Positions 1 to 6,374 are shown, counted from the stretch's first letter. The stretch is 9,906 bases of DNA from Rubricella sp038526735 (GCA_038526735.1 JBCBGM010000063.1:1-9906), one strand, 5' to 3'. The notes: generated by a model from the sequence alone, not told the origin. Numbers and translations: made by a program.

Positions 1-554
1 TGCATGAGGCGTTTGAGGTCCGCCCCGGTGCGTTTGATGCGCTGGAGCGGTTGGACGAGACGACCTACCCCTTCCGCCGCTGGATCGCGGATACTGGGCG
101 CAGCAATGACCCGTTCATCCCACTCGCAGATGCAGCGATGGCGGCAGCCGAAACACTCGACAACGACCTCGTCGATTACGTGAAATACCACCGCAGCTAC
201 GCGCCGCGCGCGGTGCATCTGGGCCTTGAGCAGATCACCGTCACCGACCTGCAAAACACCAAACGCCGTCCGCGCGCCTATGACATCGCGTATTTCTTTG
301 TCGAGGCGATGTTCGAGCATCGCGGCCCACTGCCAGAGCTCAACGCACTCGGCCTGCCAAATGCCTGGCAGGAGGCTTTTTTGCTGGGGTACGGGCGGAG
401 CGACGCCAAAATCGTCAGCATGATCCGCTTTGCGGTGATTACCCGGATGGTGGAGGTCTACGTGGCGGGCATGTCCAAAAAGCGCCTGACGCAGCGGTTT
501 ATGGCCAAGCGTGACCGGATGCTGGAGATGTTGCCGGCAATTCTGAAAAGCTAG
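1..554 (+). CDS. Phosphotransferase-like protein (APH/choline kinase fold), 5' partial, degenerate catalytic loop
   Basis: The reading frame is open from base 3 to the TAG at 552-554, so the start lies left of the window; the TTG at 51 is an internal codon rather than a convincing start. About 183 residues are visible. The segment at roughly 183-290 resembles the catalytic and metal-binding part of aminoglycoside phosphotransferase-type kinases: a hydrophobic strand, a His-containing loop, then TDLQNTKRRPRAYDIAYF, which matches the metal-binding Asp and following helix of that fold. The loop expected to read HGDxxxxN instead reads HRSYAPRAV (189-215), so the catalytic Asp is Ser and the metal-ligand Asn is Ala, while the second Asp (246-248) is kept. 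The family assignment is my inference from pattern. If correct, this is either a pseudokinase or a diverged enzyme. The substrate is unknown. The stop codon overlaps that of the convergent esterase gene within the four bases CTAG. Confidence 0.5.
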   Translation, partial: HEAFEVRPGAFDALERLDETTYPFRRWIADTGRSNDPFIPLADAAMAAAETLDNDLVDYVKYHRSYAPRAVHLGLEQITVTDLQNTKRRPRAYDIAYFFVEAMFEHRGPLPELNALGLPNAWQEAFLLGYGRSDAKIVSMIRFAVITRMVEVYVAGMSKKRLTQRFMAKRDRMLEMLPAILKS

Positions 555-1507
555 AGCAGGCCAGAGACAAACGCGCTGACGCGCGCGCGGCTTTGTTGGG
601 CGATCTCCAGCTCATCAAACGCATCAAAGGCATGCACTCCGCCAGGATACACCGCGACTTCTGCCGCGTTTCCGGCGCTGGTGTAGCGGGTTGACATCAT
701 GAGCGTGTCGTCCAGCAGCGGGTCGCATGTGCCGACCTGAAACAGCGCGGGGGGCAAGCCGGAAAGATCGGCTTTGAGCGGCGAGAGAAGCGCGCTTTCG
801 CGTTGCGTGCCGCCGGGGTCAAGATTGTCGACGAACCATTCCACCGTCGGGGTTGAGAGGATCAGCTTCCGCTCCCCCCAATTGGCCATCGACGGAGTGA
901 GGGTGAGGTCAAAAACGCCGTAGTTCAGCACCAGCCCGACCACATCGTCGAGCTTTTGCATCCATTTCAGCGCCAGCGCTGTGGTCGCGGCAAGATGCGC
1001 TCCCGCGCTCTCCCCTCCGATGATGATCTTGCGGGTGCCAAAACGTGCGGGCCCCTCCGCCATGAGCCACTGCGCCACGGCCAGAACGTCTTCACGTTGG
1101 GCGGGCCATGTGTGCTCTGGCGCGAGGCGATACTCGACCGACACGACGGTGACGTTGGCCTCTTTCGCGAGGCGCTGATTGCGAGCGTCCTCATAGCTGG
1201 GGCGGCCGAGTGTCCACCCGCCCCCGTGAATATGAAGGTAGACCGCATCAGGGCTCTCGACCTCAGTCACCCGAACGCGCCCGCTGCCCGGAGCGCCGGG
1301 AATACTCTGCCACTCTGACCCGTCGAGCGGCCCGCCCGATGGGATGATCCCCTTGCCCTCATCGCGCGCGGCCCGGGTCACCTCGGGCGGCACTTCGTGA
1401 GAGGCAGGCAAGTCGGCCAGCATCGCCTCAAGCTTTGCGTTGAAAGCGCGGGTTTCGTCAGAAATTGCAGTGTCGGAGAAAAGAGATGGGTCCAGGTTTA
1501 GCGTCAT
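551..1507 (-). CDS. Alpha/beta hydrolase, hormone-sensitive lipase (family IV) type esterase
   Basis: This 318-residue protein is a carboxylester hydrolase of the HSL family, normal in length. The oxyanion-hole motif HGGGW is at residues 94-98, the nucleophile elbow GESAG places Ser at 167, and the other triad members are probably Asp262 (in GTCDPLLDD) and His292 (in GGVHAF). No signal peptide or membrane segment is seen, so it is probably cytoplasmic. The family acts on short or medium acyl esters; the real substrate cannot be read from sequence. Its ATG overlaps the TGA of the upstream acyltransferase gene as ATGA (1504-1507), which indicates one transcript and translational coupling. A role in lipid or acyl-chain turnover alongside that acyltransferase is an inference from position only. 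Confidence 0.9.
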   Translation of the reverse strand: MTLNLDPSLFSDTAISDETRAFNAKLEAMLADLPASHEVPPEVTRAARDEGKGIIPSGGPLDGSEWQSIPGAPGSGRVRVTEVESPDAVYLHIHGGGWTLGRPSYEDARNQRLAKEANVTVVSVEYRLAPEHTWPAQREDVLAVAQWLMAEGPARFGTRKIIIGGESAGAHLAATTALALKWMQKLDDVVGLVLNYGVFDLTLTPSMANWGERKLILSTPTVEWFVDNLDPGGTQRESALLSPLKADLSGLPPALFQVGTCDPLLDDTLMMSTRYTSAGNAAEVAVYPGGVHAFDAFDELEIAQQSRARVSAFVSGLL

Positions 1508-2244
1508 GTCGCCCGCAAAAGCCGCGCGCGCGCCGGGGGGATGCCTTTGATCTCAAGCCCGGTGAAGACGTGCAGCGTATTCAAATCGTTGTCCACGACG
1601 GCATGGTCACTCACCCAGCCGCCCATGACAAGATAGCTGCGCAATAAGGGCGGCATCTTCTTTTGGGCATTTTTGAGGTCGGGCTTGCGCAGACGCAGCG
1701 CCTTGGCAAAACGAAACACCTTGGGCGCCTTAACCCGCGGCAACCACCGTTTGGGCGCGAGATGCCGGTCTTTCAGGAGAGCGAACGCATCCATGTAGGC
1801 CTCCGCCTCCGTGCCGCTGAACGAGGAACAGCCGCAGAGCAGCTCAACGCCGTTCTCATCGACATAACGGGTCATGGCCCCCCAAGCGACGCGCAGAATG
1901 TCAGCGTCGCCTTGATACTCAGGCGCAATGCAAAAACGGCCCATCTCTACGATCGGGCCGTCAAACGCCTCTAGCGCCGAGAGCTCATAGTACTGCGCGG
2001 AGTAGGTGCGGTTGATCTCGCTCCCATCTTTGAGCGGGATAAAGCGAAAACACCCGGCAAGACGGTTTTCACGGGTGTCCTCGATCAGAACATGCACTGC
2101 GGTGCTGTCAAACTGATCGGCGTCGAAGCCTGTTTCGGTGTCATCGCCCCGAAAGCTGAGAAATCGCAAGGCCTGCGCCGCTGAAAGATCAGCAGCGTTT
2201 TCGGCATAGCGAGACTTGTAACGTCCGCGTGAAAAAACGCCCAT
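1504..2244 (-). CDS. OlsB/GlsB-like GNAT N-acyltransferase (aminolipid synthesis candidate)
   Basis: This 246-residue protein belongs to the OlsB group of GNAT-fold acyltransferases, often annotated 'hemolysin-like'. OlsB transfers a 3-hydroxyacyl chain from acyl-ACP to the alpha-amino group of ornithine, the first step of ornithine lipid synthesis. Visible group features are EMGRFCIAPEYQG (about 100-112), LLCGCSSFSGTE (135-146) and the C-terminal PPLLRSYLVMGGWVSDHAVVD (198-218). A strong ribosome binding site, AAGGAGGG on the minus strand (2249-2256), sits just upstream of the ATG. OlsA, a usual partner of OlsB in Rhodobacterales, is not adjacent here. This leaves open that the gene is the Roseobacter paralogue GlsB, which makes glutamine lipids, so no symbol is given. 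It is first in a two-gene operon with the esterase and is divergent from msrB. Confidence 0.78.
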   Translation of the reverse strand: MGVFSRGRYKSRYAENAADLSAAQALRFLSFRGDDTETGFDADQFDSTAVHVLIEDTRENRLAGCFRFIPLKDGSEINRTYSAQYYELSALEAFDGPIVEMGRFCIAPEYQGDADILRVAWGAMTRYVDENGVELLCGCSSFSGTEAEAYMDAFALLKDRHLAPKRWLPRVKAPKVFRFAKALRLRKPDLKNAQKKMPPLLRSYLVMGGWVSDHAVVDNDLNTLHVFTGLEIKGIPPARARLLRAT

Positions 2245-2283
2245 CTGACCCTCCTTCGCTGTGCCGAGACCCTATATGTCACG

Positions 2284-2303
2284 TGTGTCGGTTATTCGAC
2301 ACA
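2284..2303. promoter_or_regulatory. Perfect 7-bp dyad, candidate operator in the divergent acyltransferase/msrB gap
   Basis: The only gap between the acyltransferase (start 2244) and msrB (start 2342) is 97 bases and should hold both promoters. It contains TGTGTCG (2284-2290), six bases GTTATT, then CGACACA (2297-2303), an exact inverted repeat of a size typical for a dimeric repressor or activator. Just left is a further ATGTC and the palindrome CACGTG (2280-2285). No convincing -35/-10 pair was found on either strand; TATAGG on the minus strand near 2271-2276 is a possible -10 for the acyltransferase. The binding protein is unknown. Confidence 0.45.
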
Positions 2304-2341
2304 TCCACCCGTAAATCACGTTTTCAAGCAATAGGCAGAGC

Positions 2342-2746
2342 ATGACCGACAAAATCACCAAAACTGATGCAGAATGGCGTGCCCAGCTTTCGCCACTCGC
2401 CTACAAAGTCACTCGCCAACACGGCACCGAGCGTGCGGGCACCCATGACAACTTCTCAAAAGCCGCCGGGCGTTTTCACTGCATCTGCTGTGATCAGCCG
2501 CTTTTTGACCAATCCGCGAAATTCGAATCGGGCACCGGATGGCCGTCGTTCTTTGCGCCGATTGACCCAGAAGTGGTCGAAGAAAAGATCGACCGCAGCT
2601 TTTTCATGACCAGGACAGAGATCTTGTGCTCGCGCTGTGATGCGCACTTGGGCCACGTCTTTCCCGATGGCCCCGCGCCCACGGGTCTGCGCTATTGCAT
2701 GAACGGTGTCGCGCTGCGCTTTGAGCCCGAGACTGTTACGAGCTGA
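2342..2746 (+). CDS. msrB: Peptide-methionine (R)-S-oxide reductase MsrB
   Basis: MsrB reduces the R epimer of methionine sulfoxide in oxidised proteins, drawing electrons from thioredoxin. The 134-residue length fits a single-domain MsrB. Two CxxC pairs for the structural zinc are present (Cys47/Cys50 in HCICC and Cys96/Cys99 in CSRC), along with the signature GTGWPSF (64-70), AHLGHVFPDGP (101-111) and the catalytic Cys119 in LRYCMNG. There is no signal peptide, so it is cytosolic. The ribosome binding site is weak (AGGCAGA before the ATG). Its upstream gap holds the 2284-2303 dyad, a possible point of control. Its TGA abuts the stop of convergent bamE with no bases between. No msrA is visible nearby. 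Confidence 0.96.
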   Translation: MTDKITKTDAEWRAQLSPLAYKVTRQHGTERAGTHDNFSKAAGRFHCICCDQPLFDQSAKFESGTGWPSFFAPIDPEVVEEKIDRSFFMTRTEILCSRCDAHLGHVFPDGPAPTGLRYCMNGVALRFEPETVTS

Positions 2747-3175
2747 TCATTCGGGCAGGCCCGGGTTCAGGATGTTGCCAAAGAGCTGCTCAAAGAACCC
2801 AACCTCTTGGCCAAATGTCTCGGTTGTGCGGATGGTGAGAGGAATGTCTCGCCCATCCGCAGATCCGGTGATCCCGATGGACTGGGCGATTCCAGCTGTG
2901 TTGAACCGAACGGCCACAAGCCGCCGATCCACCACTTCAGGGGCGCGGTAGGCGAAGTTCTCAACGCGGCTGGAGAGATAGTACCACACCTCGCCGCTGC
3001 CAAAGCCGTCGTCGAGGGGGCTGCCGATCTTGCGCTCAACATCCACCTTGCGGTCCACGCCGAGGCGGATCGACTCAAGAAGCGCATCTGCAGGTGCATA
3101 GCCATGATTCACATATGTGGGCGCGCACCCGCTCAGCACAATCGCTGTTACAAATATGGCGATGATCCGCAGCAT
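2747..3175 (-). CDS. bamE: Outer membrane protein assembly factor BamE (SmpA/OmlA lipoprotein)
   Basis: BamE is a small lipoprotein of the BAM complex that inserts beta-barrel proteins into the outer membrane. The 142-residue product begins with a lipoprotein signal peptide: a short hydrophobic stretch and the lipobox LSGC with the lipidated Cys at residue 17. The body carries the SmpA/OmlA pattern, including the region around GVDRKVDVERKIGSPLDDG and the following EVWYYLSSR (about residues 39-70), where the family usually has a G-x-P turn and a W-Y-Y strand. It is transcribed divergently from yceD across 68 bases, an arrangement common in alphaproteobacteria. The 3' end runs up to the msrB stop codon. 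The CGGG/CCCG repeat at 2752-2763 inside its last codons lacks a T-run and is not called a terminator. Confidence 0.9.
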   Translation of the reverse strand: MLRIIAIFVTAIVLSGCAPTYVNHGYAPADALLESIRLGVDRKVDVERKIGSPLDDGFGSGEVWYYLSSRVENFAYRAPEVVDRRLVAVRFNTAGIAQSIGITGSADGRDIPLTIRTTETFGQEVGFFEQLFGNILNPGLPE

Positions 3176-3243
3176 GGCCGCGACCTAGCTTGCGCCCCTG
3201 TTCTTTTCAAGCGACTGTCAGGTAACAATTCGAGGCGACAGCC

Positions 3244-3777
3244 ATGGACACTTTACCCCCCCTCACGCCTGAGTTCTCGCGCCCGCTGGCTCTGGGCCGT
3301 CTGCCGCGCGCATCCGTCCATCAGTTTGAGCATTCGGCGAGTGCTGAGGACCGCGCGAAACTCGCTGAACTGTGGGATGCGCAGGAGGTTCCAAAGCTTA
3401 GCTTTTCGGGCACTGTGGAACCGCTGGGAAAGCAGGGTTGGGCTCTGTCTGGCCGGGTGCGCTGCACGGTGATTCAGACCTGCGTGGTAACGCTGCAACC
3501 CGTCGCGACAAAGATCGACCAAACCATCGAGCGGCAGTTTCTGCCCGACCGCGGCGACACGATTGACCAGGATGACCCTGACGATCTGATCGAACCGCTT
3601 TGCGACGTCATTGACCTTGGCCTCATCGCCTCCGAAGCAGTCGCGCTGTTATTGCCAGATTATCCACGGGCCGCAGATGCTGCCCTTCCCGAACAAGCGC
3701 CTTTCGAGGAGCCGGAACGCGAGAATCCGTTCGCGGTGCTGGCTCAACTCAAAAGTGACGCAGAAAAACCGCAATAA
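3244..3777 (+). CDS. yceD: YceD/DUF177 family protein, linked to 23S rRNA and L32
   Basis: This 177-residue protein belongs to the DUF177 (YceD) family, which is almost always encoded just before rpmF and has been connected with 23S rRNA accumulation. The conserved Cys pair in CTVIQTC (Cys74, Cys80), the following VVTLQPV, an acidic stretch at 105-125, and the C-terminal ENPFAVLAQLK (160-170) are all family features. The ATG at 3244 is preceded by GAGG at 3232-3235, a good spacing for a ribosome binding site. It opens the plus-strand block. A 163-base gap separates it from rpmF, longer than elsewhere in the block, so rpmF may have a promoter of its own. Confidence 0.92.
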   Translation: MDTLPPLTPEFSRPLALGRLPRASVHQFEHSASAEDRAKLAELWDAQEVPKLSFSGTVEPLGKQGWALSGRVRCTVIQTCVVTLQPVATKIDQTIERQFLPDRGDTIDQDDPDDLIEPLCDVIDLGLIASEAVALLLPDYPRAADAALPEQAPFEEPERENPFAVLAQLKSDAEKPQ

Positions 3778-3804
3778 ACGTGATGCCGGGCCTGAAAAAA
3801 GTGG

Positions 3805-3832
3805 TTGCACCTTTGTCTTCGCTGCGTATGTT
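3805..3832 (+). promoter_or_regulatory. Possible sigma-70 promoter for rpmF
   Basis: In the 163-base yceD-rpmF gap, TTGCAC (3805-3810) and TATGTT (3827-3832) are 16 bases apart. The matches to consensus are modest (3 of 6 and 4 of 6). Transcription would begin near 3839, just before the hairpin at 3842-3868, which would then form the 5' end of the mRNA. This is a weak call. Confidence 0.22.
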
Positions 3833-3841
3833 CCGGCTCTC

Positions 3842-3868
3842 ACTCGGCGGGGATTGCCCGAACCGAGT
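3842..3868 (+). promoter_or_regulatory. Hairpin in the rpmF leader
   Basis: ACTCGGCGGG (3842-3851) pairs with CCCG (3857-3860) and CCGAGT (3863-3868), giving ten base pairs with a two-base AA bulge and the loop GATTG. No T-run follows, so it is not a classic terminator. It lies about 70 bases before the rpmF start and may be a leader or 5'-protective structure. The pairing is seen directly; the function is inference. Confidence 0.4.
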
Positions 3869-3940
3869 CTACAGAGTTGTACATAACTCGCGACGAAGAC
3901 CGGGCGGACCAGCGCATCGGCCGAGAACAAAAGGTGAGAC

Positions 3941-4147
3941 ATGGCTGTCCCTAAGAGTAAAGTCACCCGCTCCAAGCGCGGTTTTCGCCGGTCCCATGAC
4001 CGGCTCACGGCCTTCAACCCCAATGAGTGCAGCAACTGCGGTGAACTGCGTCGCCCTCATCACGTGTGCCCCTCTTGCGGCCACTACGATGATCGCGAAG
4101 TTATCGCATCGTCTGACGATATCGATCTCGACGACGAAGCGGCATAA
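3941..4147 (+). CDS. rpmF: 50S ribosomal protein L32
   Basis: L32 is a small zinc-ribbon protein of the large ribosomal subunit. The 68-residue product starts MAVPKSKVTRSKRGFRRSHD, the family's hallmark N-terminus, and has the paired cysteines CSNC and CPSC (codons near 4027-4080) for zinc, so this is the zinc-binding form. A clear ribosome binding site, AGGTGAG, precedes the ATG. The acidic C-terminal tail (SSDDIDLDDEAA) is typical of alphaproteobacterial L32. It sits in the standard order yceD-rpmF-plsX-fabH, tying ribosome production to lipid synthesis. Hairpins lie both before it (3842-3868) and just after it (4148-4160). Confidence 0.98.
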   Translation: MAVPKSKVTRSKRGFRRSHDRLTAFNPNECSNCGELRRPHHVCPSCGHYDDREVIASSDDIDLDDEAA

Positions 4148-4160
4148 CCCAATCTTTGGG
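4148..4160 (+). promoter_or_regulatory. Short hairpin directly after the rpmF stop
   Basis: CCCAA (4148-4152), loop TCT, TTGGG (4156-4160) form a perfect five-base-pair stem starting at the first base after the rpmF TAA. There is no T-run. It could mark an mRNA 3' end or processing site, or be chance, since a stem this short is weak evidence. Confidence 0.25.
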
Positions 4161-4186
4161 AACGACCGCAAGCTAACGACAGTGTG

Positions 4187-4210
4187 CACGGGGTATCAGC
4201 ATGCCCCGTG
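4187..4210 (+). promoter_or_regulatory. Hairpin enclosing the plsX start codon
   Basis: CACGGGGTAT (4187-4196), loop CAGC (4197-4200) and ATGCCCCGTG (4201-4210) form a ten-base-pair stem with nine Watson-Crick pairs and one G-U pair. The plsX ATG is the first triplet of the right arm, and the only purine-rich stretch at ribosome-binding distance (CGGGG, 4189-4193) is in the left arm. Both would be hidden in the folded RNA, suggesting that plsX translation depends on unfolding, for example by coupling to rpmF or by a bound factor. The pairing is seen; the regulation is inferred. Confidence 0.5.
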
Positions 4211-5271
4211 ACATCGTCATTTCAGTAGACGCCATGGGCGGCGACGGCGGCCCGGCCCCCGTAATTGCCGGGATGGCGCGCTCTGCGAAGAAAAACGACG
4301 AGATCCGCTTTATCGTTCATGGCGATGAGCGGCTTCTCACCCCCCTCATCAAGAAATGGCCCGAGCTGAGCGGCATTGTTGAGGTGCGCCACACCAGCGA
4401 TGTTGTCCCGATGGAGGCGAAGCCTTCTCGTGTGATGCGCACGGGGCGCAACACCTCGATGTGGGCCACGCTTCAGACGGTTGAAATGGGCGACGCGACG
4501 GTCGCCGTCTCCCTTGGAAACACTGGCGCGTTGATGGCGCTCGCGATGCTTCGCTTGCGAAAAGCGCCGGGTGTTGACCGGCCCGCCATCGCGGTCCTTT
4601 GGCCCTCGCGCAACAGCGCTGGATACAATGTCGTGCTCGATGTCGGCGCGGATGTGCGCGCAGATGTGGGCAACCTTGTCCAATTCTCGATCATGGGCGC
4701 TGAGTACGCGCGCATCGCCCTTGATCACGCGCGCCCGCGCATCGGGCTGCTGAATGTCGGAACCGAAGAGCACAAAGGCTCCTCGATTCTGCACGAGGCT
4801 GGCAACGAGCTTGAGGTGATCGGGGCGGATCACGGTCTAGAATATGTCGGCTTCGTTGAGGGCGGCGATATTTCCTCCGGCAATGTCGATGTCATCGTGA
4901 CCGACGGGTTCACCGGCAACGTCGCGCTCAAAACCGCTGAGGGCACGGCAACGTTGATCGGAGATCTGCTGCGCGACGCGTTTCGGCACTCGATCTTCAG
5001 CAAGATCGGCGCGCTCTTTGCCTACACATCGCTACGGCGCCTCTCCAAACGGGTGGACCCGCGCCGCGTGAACGGCGGTGTGTTTCTGGGCCTGAACGGT
5101 GCGGTGGTGAAGTCGCATGGCGGCGCGGATGCCACCGGCGTTTCTGCAGCGATCAAGCTCGCGTTCAATATGGCGCGCGACGATTTTGCCGCGCGGCTGG
5201 CAGGCCGCATTGCATCTCACACCGCAAGGGTCGAAAGTGCCTTAACAGAAGGCAAAGAGGCCCGGGGATGA
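4201..5271 (+). CDS. plsX: Phosphate acyltransferase PlsX
   Basis: PlsX converts acyl-ACP and phosphate to acyl-phosphate, which PlsY then uses to acylate glycerol-3-phosphate, the entry to phospholipid synthesis. It is a peripheral membrane enzyme of the cytoplasmic face. The 356-residue length is normal. Visible family blocks are SVDAMGGDGGP (8-18), SLGNTGALMALAM, LDVGADVRADVGNLVQF, GLLNVGTEEHKGSS, GFVEGGDISSGNVDVIVTDGFTGN and the C-terminal GGVFLGLNGAVVKSHG. The ATG at 4201 is the only sensible start: the frame is closed upstream by TAA at 4174-4176 and the next ATG (4234) is inside the conserved DAMGGD block. There is no standard ribosome binding site and the start codon lies in a hairpin. 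The end overlaps the fabH start as ATGA. Confidence 0.98.
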   Translation: MPRDIVISVDAMGGDGGPAPVIAGMARSAKKNDEIRFIVHGDERLLTPLIKKWPELSGIVEVRHTSDVVPMEAKPSRVMRTGRNTSMWATLQTVEMGDATVAVSLGNTGALMALAMLRLRKAPGVDRPAIAVLWPSRNSAGYNVVLDVGADVRADVGNLVQFSIMGAEYARIALDHARPRIGLLNVGTEEHKGSSILHEAGNELEVIGADHGLEYVGFVEGGDISSGNVDVIVTDGFTGNVALKTAEGTATLIGDLLRDAFRHSIFSKIGALFAYTSLRRLSKRVDPRRVNGGVFLGLNGAVVKSHGGADATGVSAAIKLAFNMARDDFAARLAGRIASHTARVESALTEGKEARG

Positions 5272-6248
5272 CAGTTCTGCGCGCCGTACCCATCGGGTGC
5301 GGCCACTACCTGCCTGAACGCGTCGTTGAAAACGCTGAGTTTGAAAAGACGCTAGAGACGACCGACGAGTGGATCACTGCCCGCACCGGGATCAAGCGCC
5401 GTCGCTTTGCGGCCGAAGGTGAGCTTACCTCTGACCTTGCGATCAACGCTGCGAACGCAGCACTCTCCGATGCCGGGATCACGGGCGCAGACCTCGACGC
5501 GATCGTCCTGGCCACTGCGACGCCTGACCAAACCTTCCCCTCTACGGCGACGCGCGTGCAGGCGGCCCTCGGCATGCAAGGCGGCTTTGCCTTTGACGTG
5601 CAGGCTGTGTGCGCAGGGTTCATCTTCGCGCTGTCCAACGCCAACGCGCTGATCGTGTCTTGCCAAGCCAAACGCGTGATGGTGATTGGTGCGGAGACGT
5701 TTTCGCGGATCATGGACTGGAATGACCGCTCCACCTGCGTGCTCTTTGGCGACGGTGCCGGAGCCTTGATCTTGGAAGCGCGAGAGCAGCCGGGGGAGAG
5801 CACGGATGCAGGTATCCTGACCACGGACCTCAACTCCGATGGCCGCTACAACGATCTGCTGTACGTGGATGGGGGTGTCTCCTCCACGCAATCCACGGGT
5901 GTGCTGCGGATGCAGGGGCAAGAGGTGTTTAAACACGCCGTCTCAAAGTTGCATTCGTCCGGGCAAACAGTGATGCAAAATGCGGGCGTGACGGCGGATG
6001 ACGTTGATGTGGTCGTCCCGCATCAGGCCAATTTGCGGATCATTCGCAAGGTCGGGCAAAAGATGGCGATCCCCGAAGAGCGCATCGTCGTGACCGTCCA
6101 AGACCACGGCAACACGTCAGCCGCATCGATTCCCCTCGCGATGTCGGTTGCGCGGCAAGAGGGGCGGATCGGGACCAAAGACCTCATTTTGATGGAAGCG
6201 ATTGGCGGCGGCCTTGCCTGGGGTGCTGCTTTAATGCGCTGGAACTAG
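5268..6248 (+). CDS. fabH: Beta-ketoacyl-ACP synthase III FabH
   Basis: FabH condenses acetyl-CoA with malonyl-ACP to begin each fatty acid chain. The 326-residue product has the complete KASIII triad: Cys115 in VQAVCAGF, His252 in PHQANLRI and Asn282 in DHGNTSAASIP. Other blocks are TTDEWITARTGIKRRR (31-46) and the C-terminal GGGLAWGAAL. The start is set by the ATGA overlap with the plsX stop and by GAGG at 5257-5260, which indicates translational coupling to plsX, its usual partner. After the stop comes a 126-base gap with no obvious terminator, before ihfA. A second KASIII-type enzyme is encoded at the right edge, so this organism probably has at least two with different roles. Confidence 0.98.
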   Translation: MTVLRAVPIGCGHYLPERVVENAEFEKTLETTDEWITARTGIKRRRFAAEGELTSDLAINAANAALSDAGITGADLDAIVLATATPDQTFPSTATRVQAALGMQGGFAFDVQAVCAGFIFALSNANALIVSCQAKRVMVIGAETFSRIMDWNDRSTCVLFGDGAGALILEAREQPGESTDAGILTTDLNSDGRYNDLLYVDGGVSSTQSTGVLRMQGQEVFKHAVSKLHSSGQTVMQNAGVTADDVDVVVPHQANLRIIRKVGQKMAIPEERIVVTVQDHGNTSAASIPLAMSVARQEGRIGTKDLILMEAIGGGLAWGAALMRWN

Positions 6249-6299
6249 CCAAAAGTCTTCGTTCTTCGTCTTTGCGATGTTCGGCAAGTCATTGTTATT

Positions 6300-6357
6300 G
6301 ACTCTCTTTCCGGAGTCCCACTACCGTTTCGGCGTGTAGAATAGCGTCGCCAGAGTC
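6300..6357. promoter_or_regulatory. Three GANTC sites and a short dyad upstream of ihfA
   Basis: The 126-base gap between fabH and ihfA has GANTC at 6300-6304 (GACTC), 6313-6317 (GAGTC) and 6353-6357 (GAGTC). The first two also form an inverted repeat with an eight-base spacer. TTGACT at 6298-6303 could be a -35 element, but no good -10 is at the right distance; TAGAAT at 6337-6342 is too far. GANTC is the target of the alphaproteobacterial methylase CcrM, and such sites can make promoters cell-cycle responsive through GcrA. That ihfA is controlled this way is inference. Confidence 0.35.
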
Positions 6358-6374
6358 GCAGGAGGGATCACGGG

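Noticed and set aside
2752..2763. CGGG/CCCG hairpin downstream of the msrB stop as a terminator
   Set aside because: The stem is only four to five pairs, lies in the coding end of bamE and has no T-run on either strand.
3215..3241. CTGTC/GACAG inverted repeat before yceD
   Set aside because: Five-base arms 17 bases apart are expected by chance, and no promoter elements line up with them.
2807..3472. Plus-strand 221-codon open frame
   Set aside because: It runs antisense to bamE, which has a clear lipobox, and then overlaps yceD in another frame. It matches no family I recognise.
4222..4833. Minus-strand 203-codon open frame inside plsX
   Set aside because: plsX is unmistakable on the plus strand. 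High GC content makes long antisense frames common; composition is His/Arg/Ala rich with no domain.
5306..5936. Two long minus-strand open frames inside fabH
   Set aside because: Both are shadows of fabH, which has all its catalytic motifs; they have no ribosome site or recognisable domain.
6246..6280. Repeated TCTTCGT just after fabH
   Set aside because: Two seven-base copies in a row are too short to call a repeat element, and no hairpin or terminator forms there.
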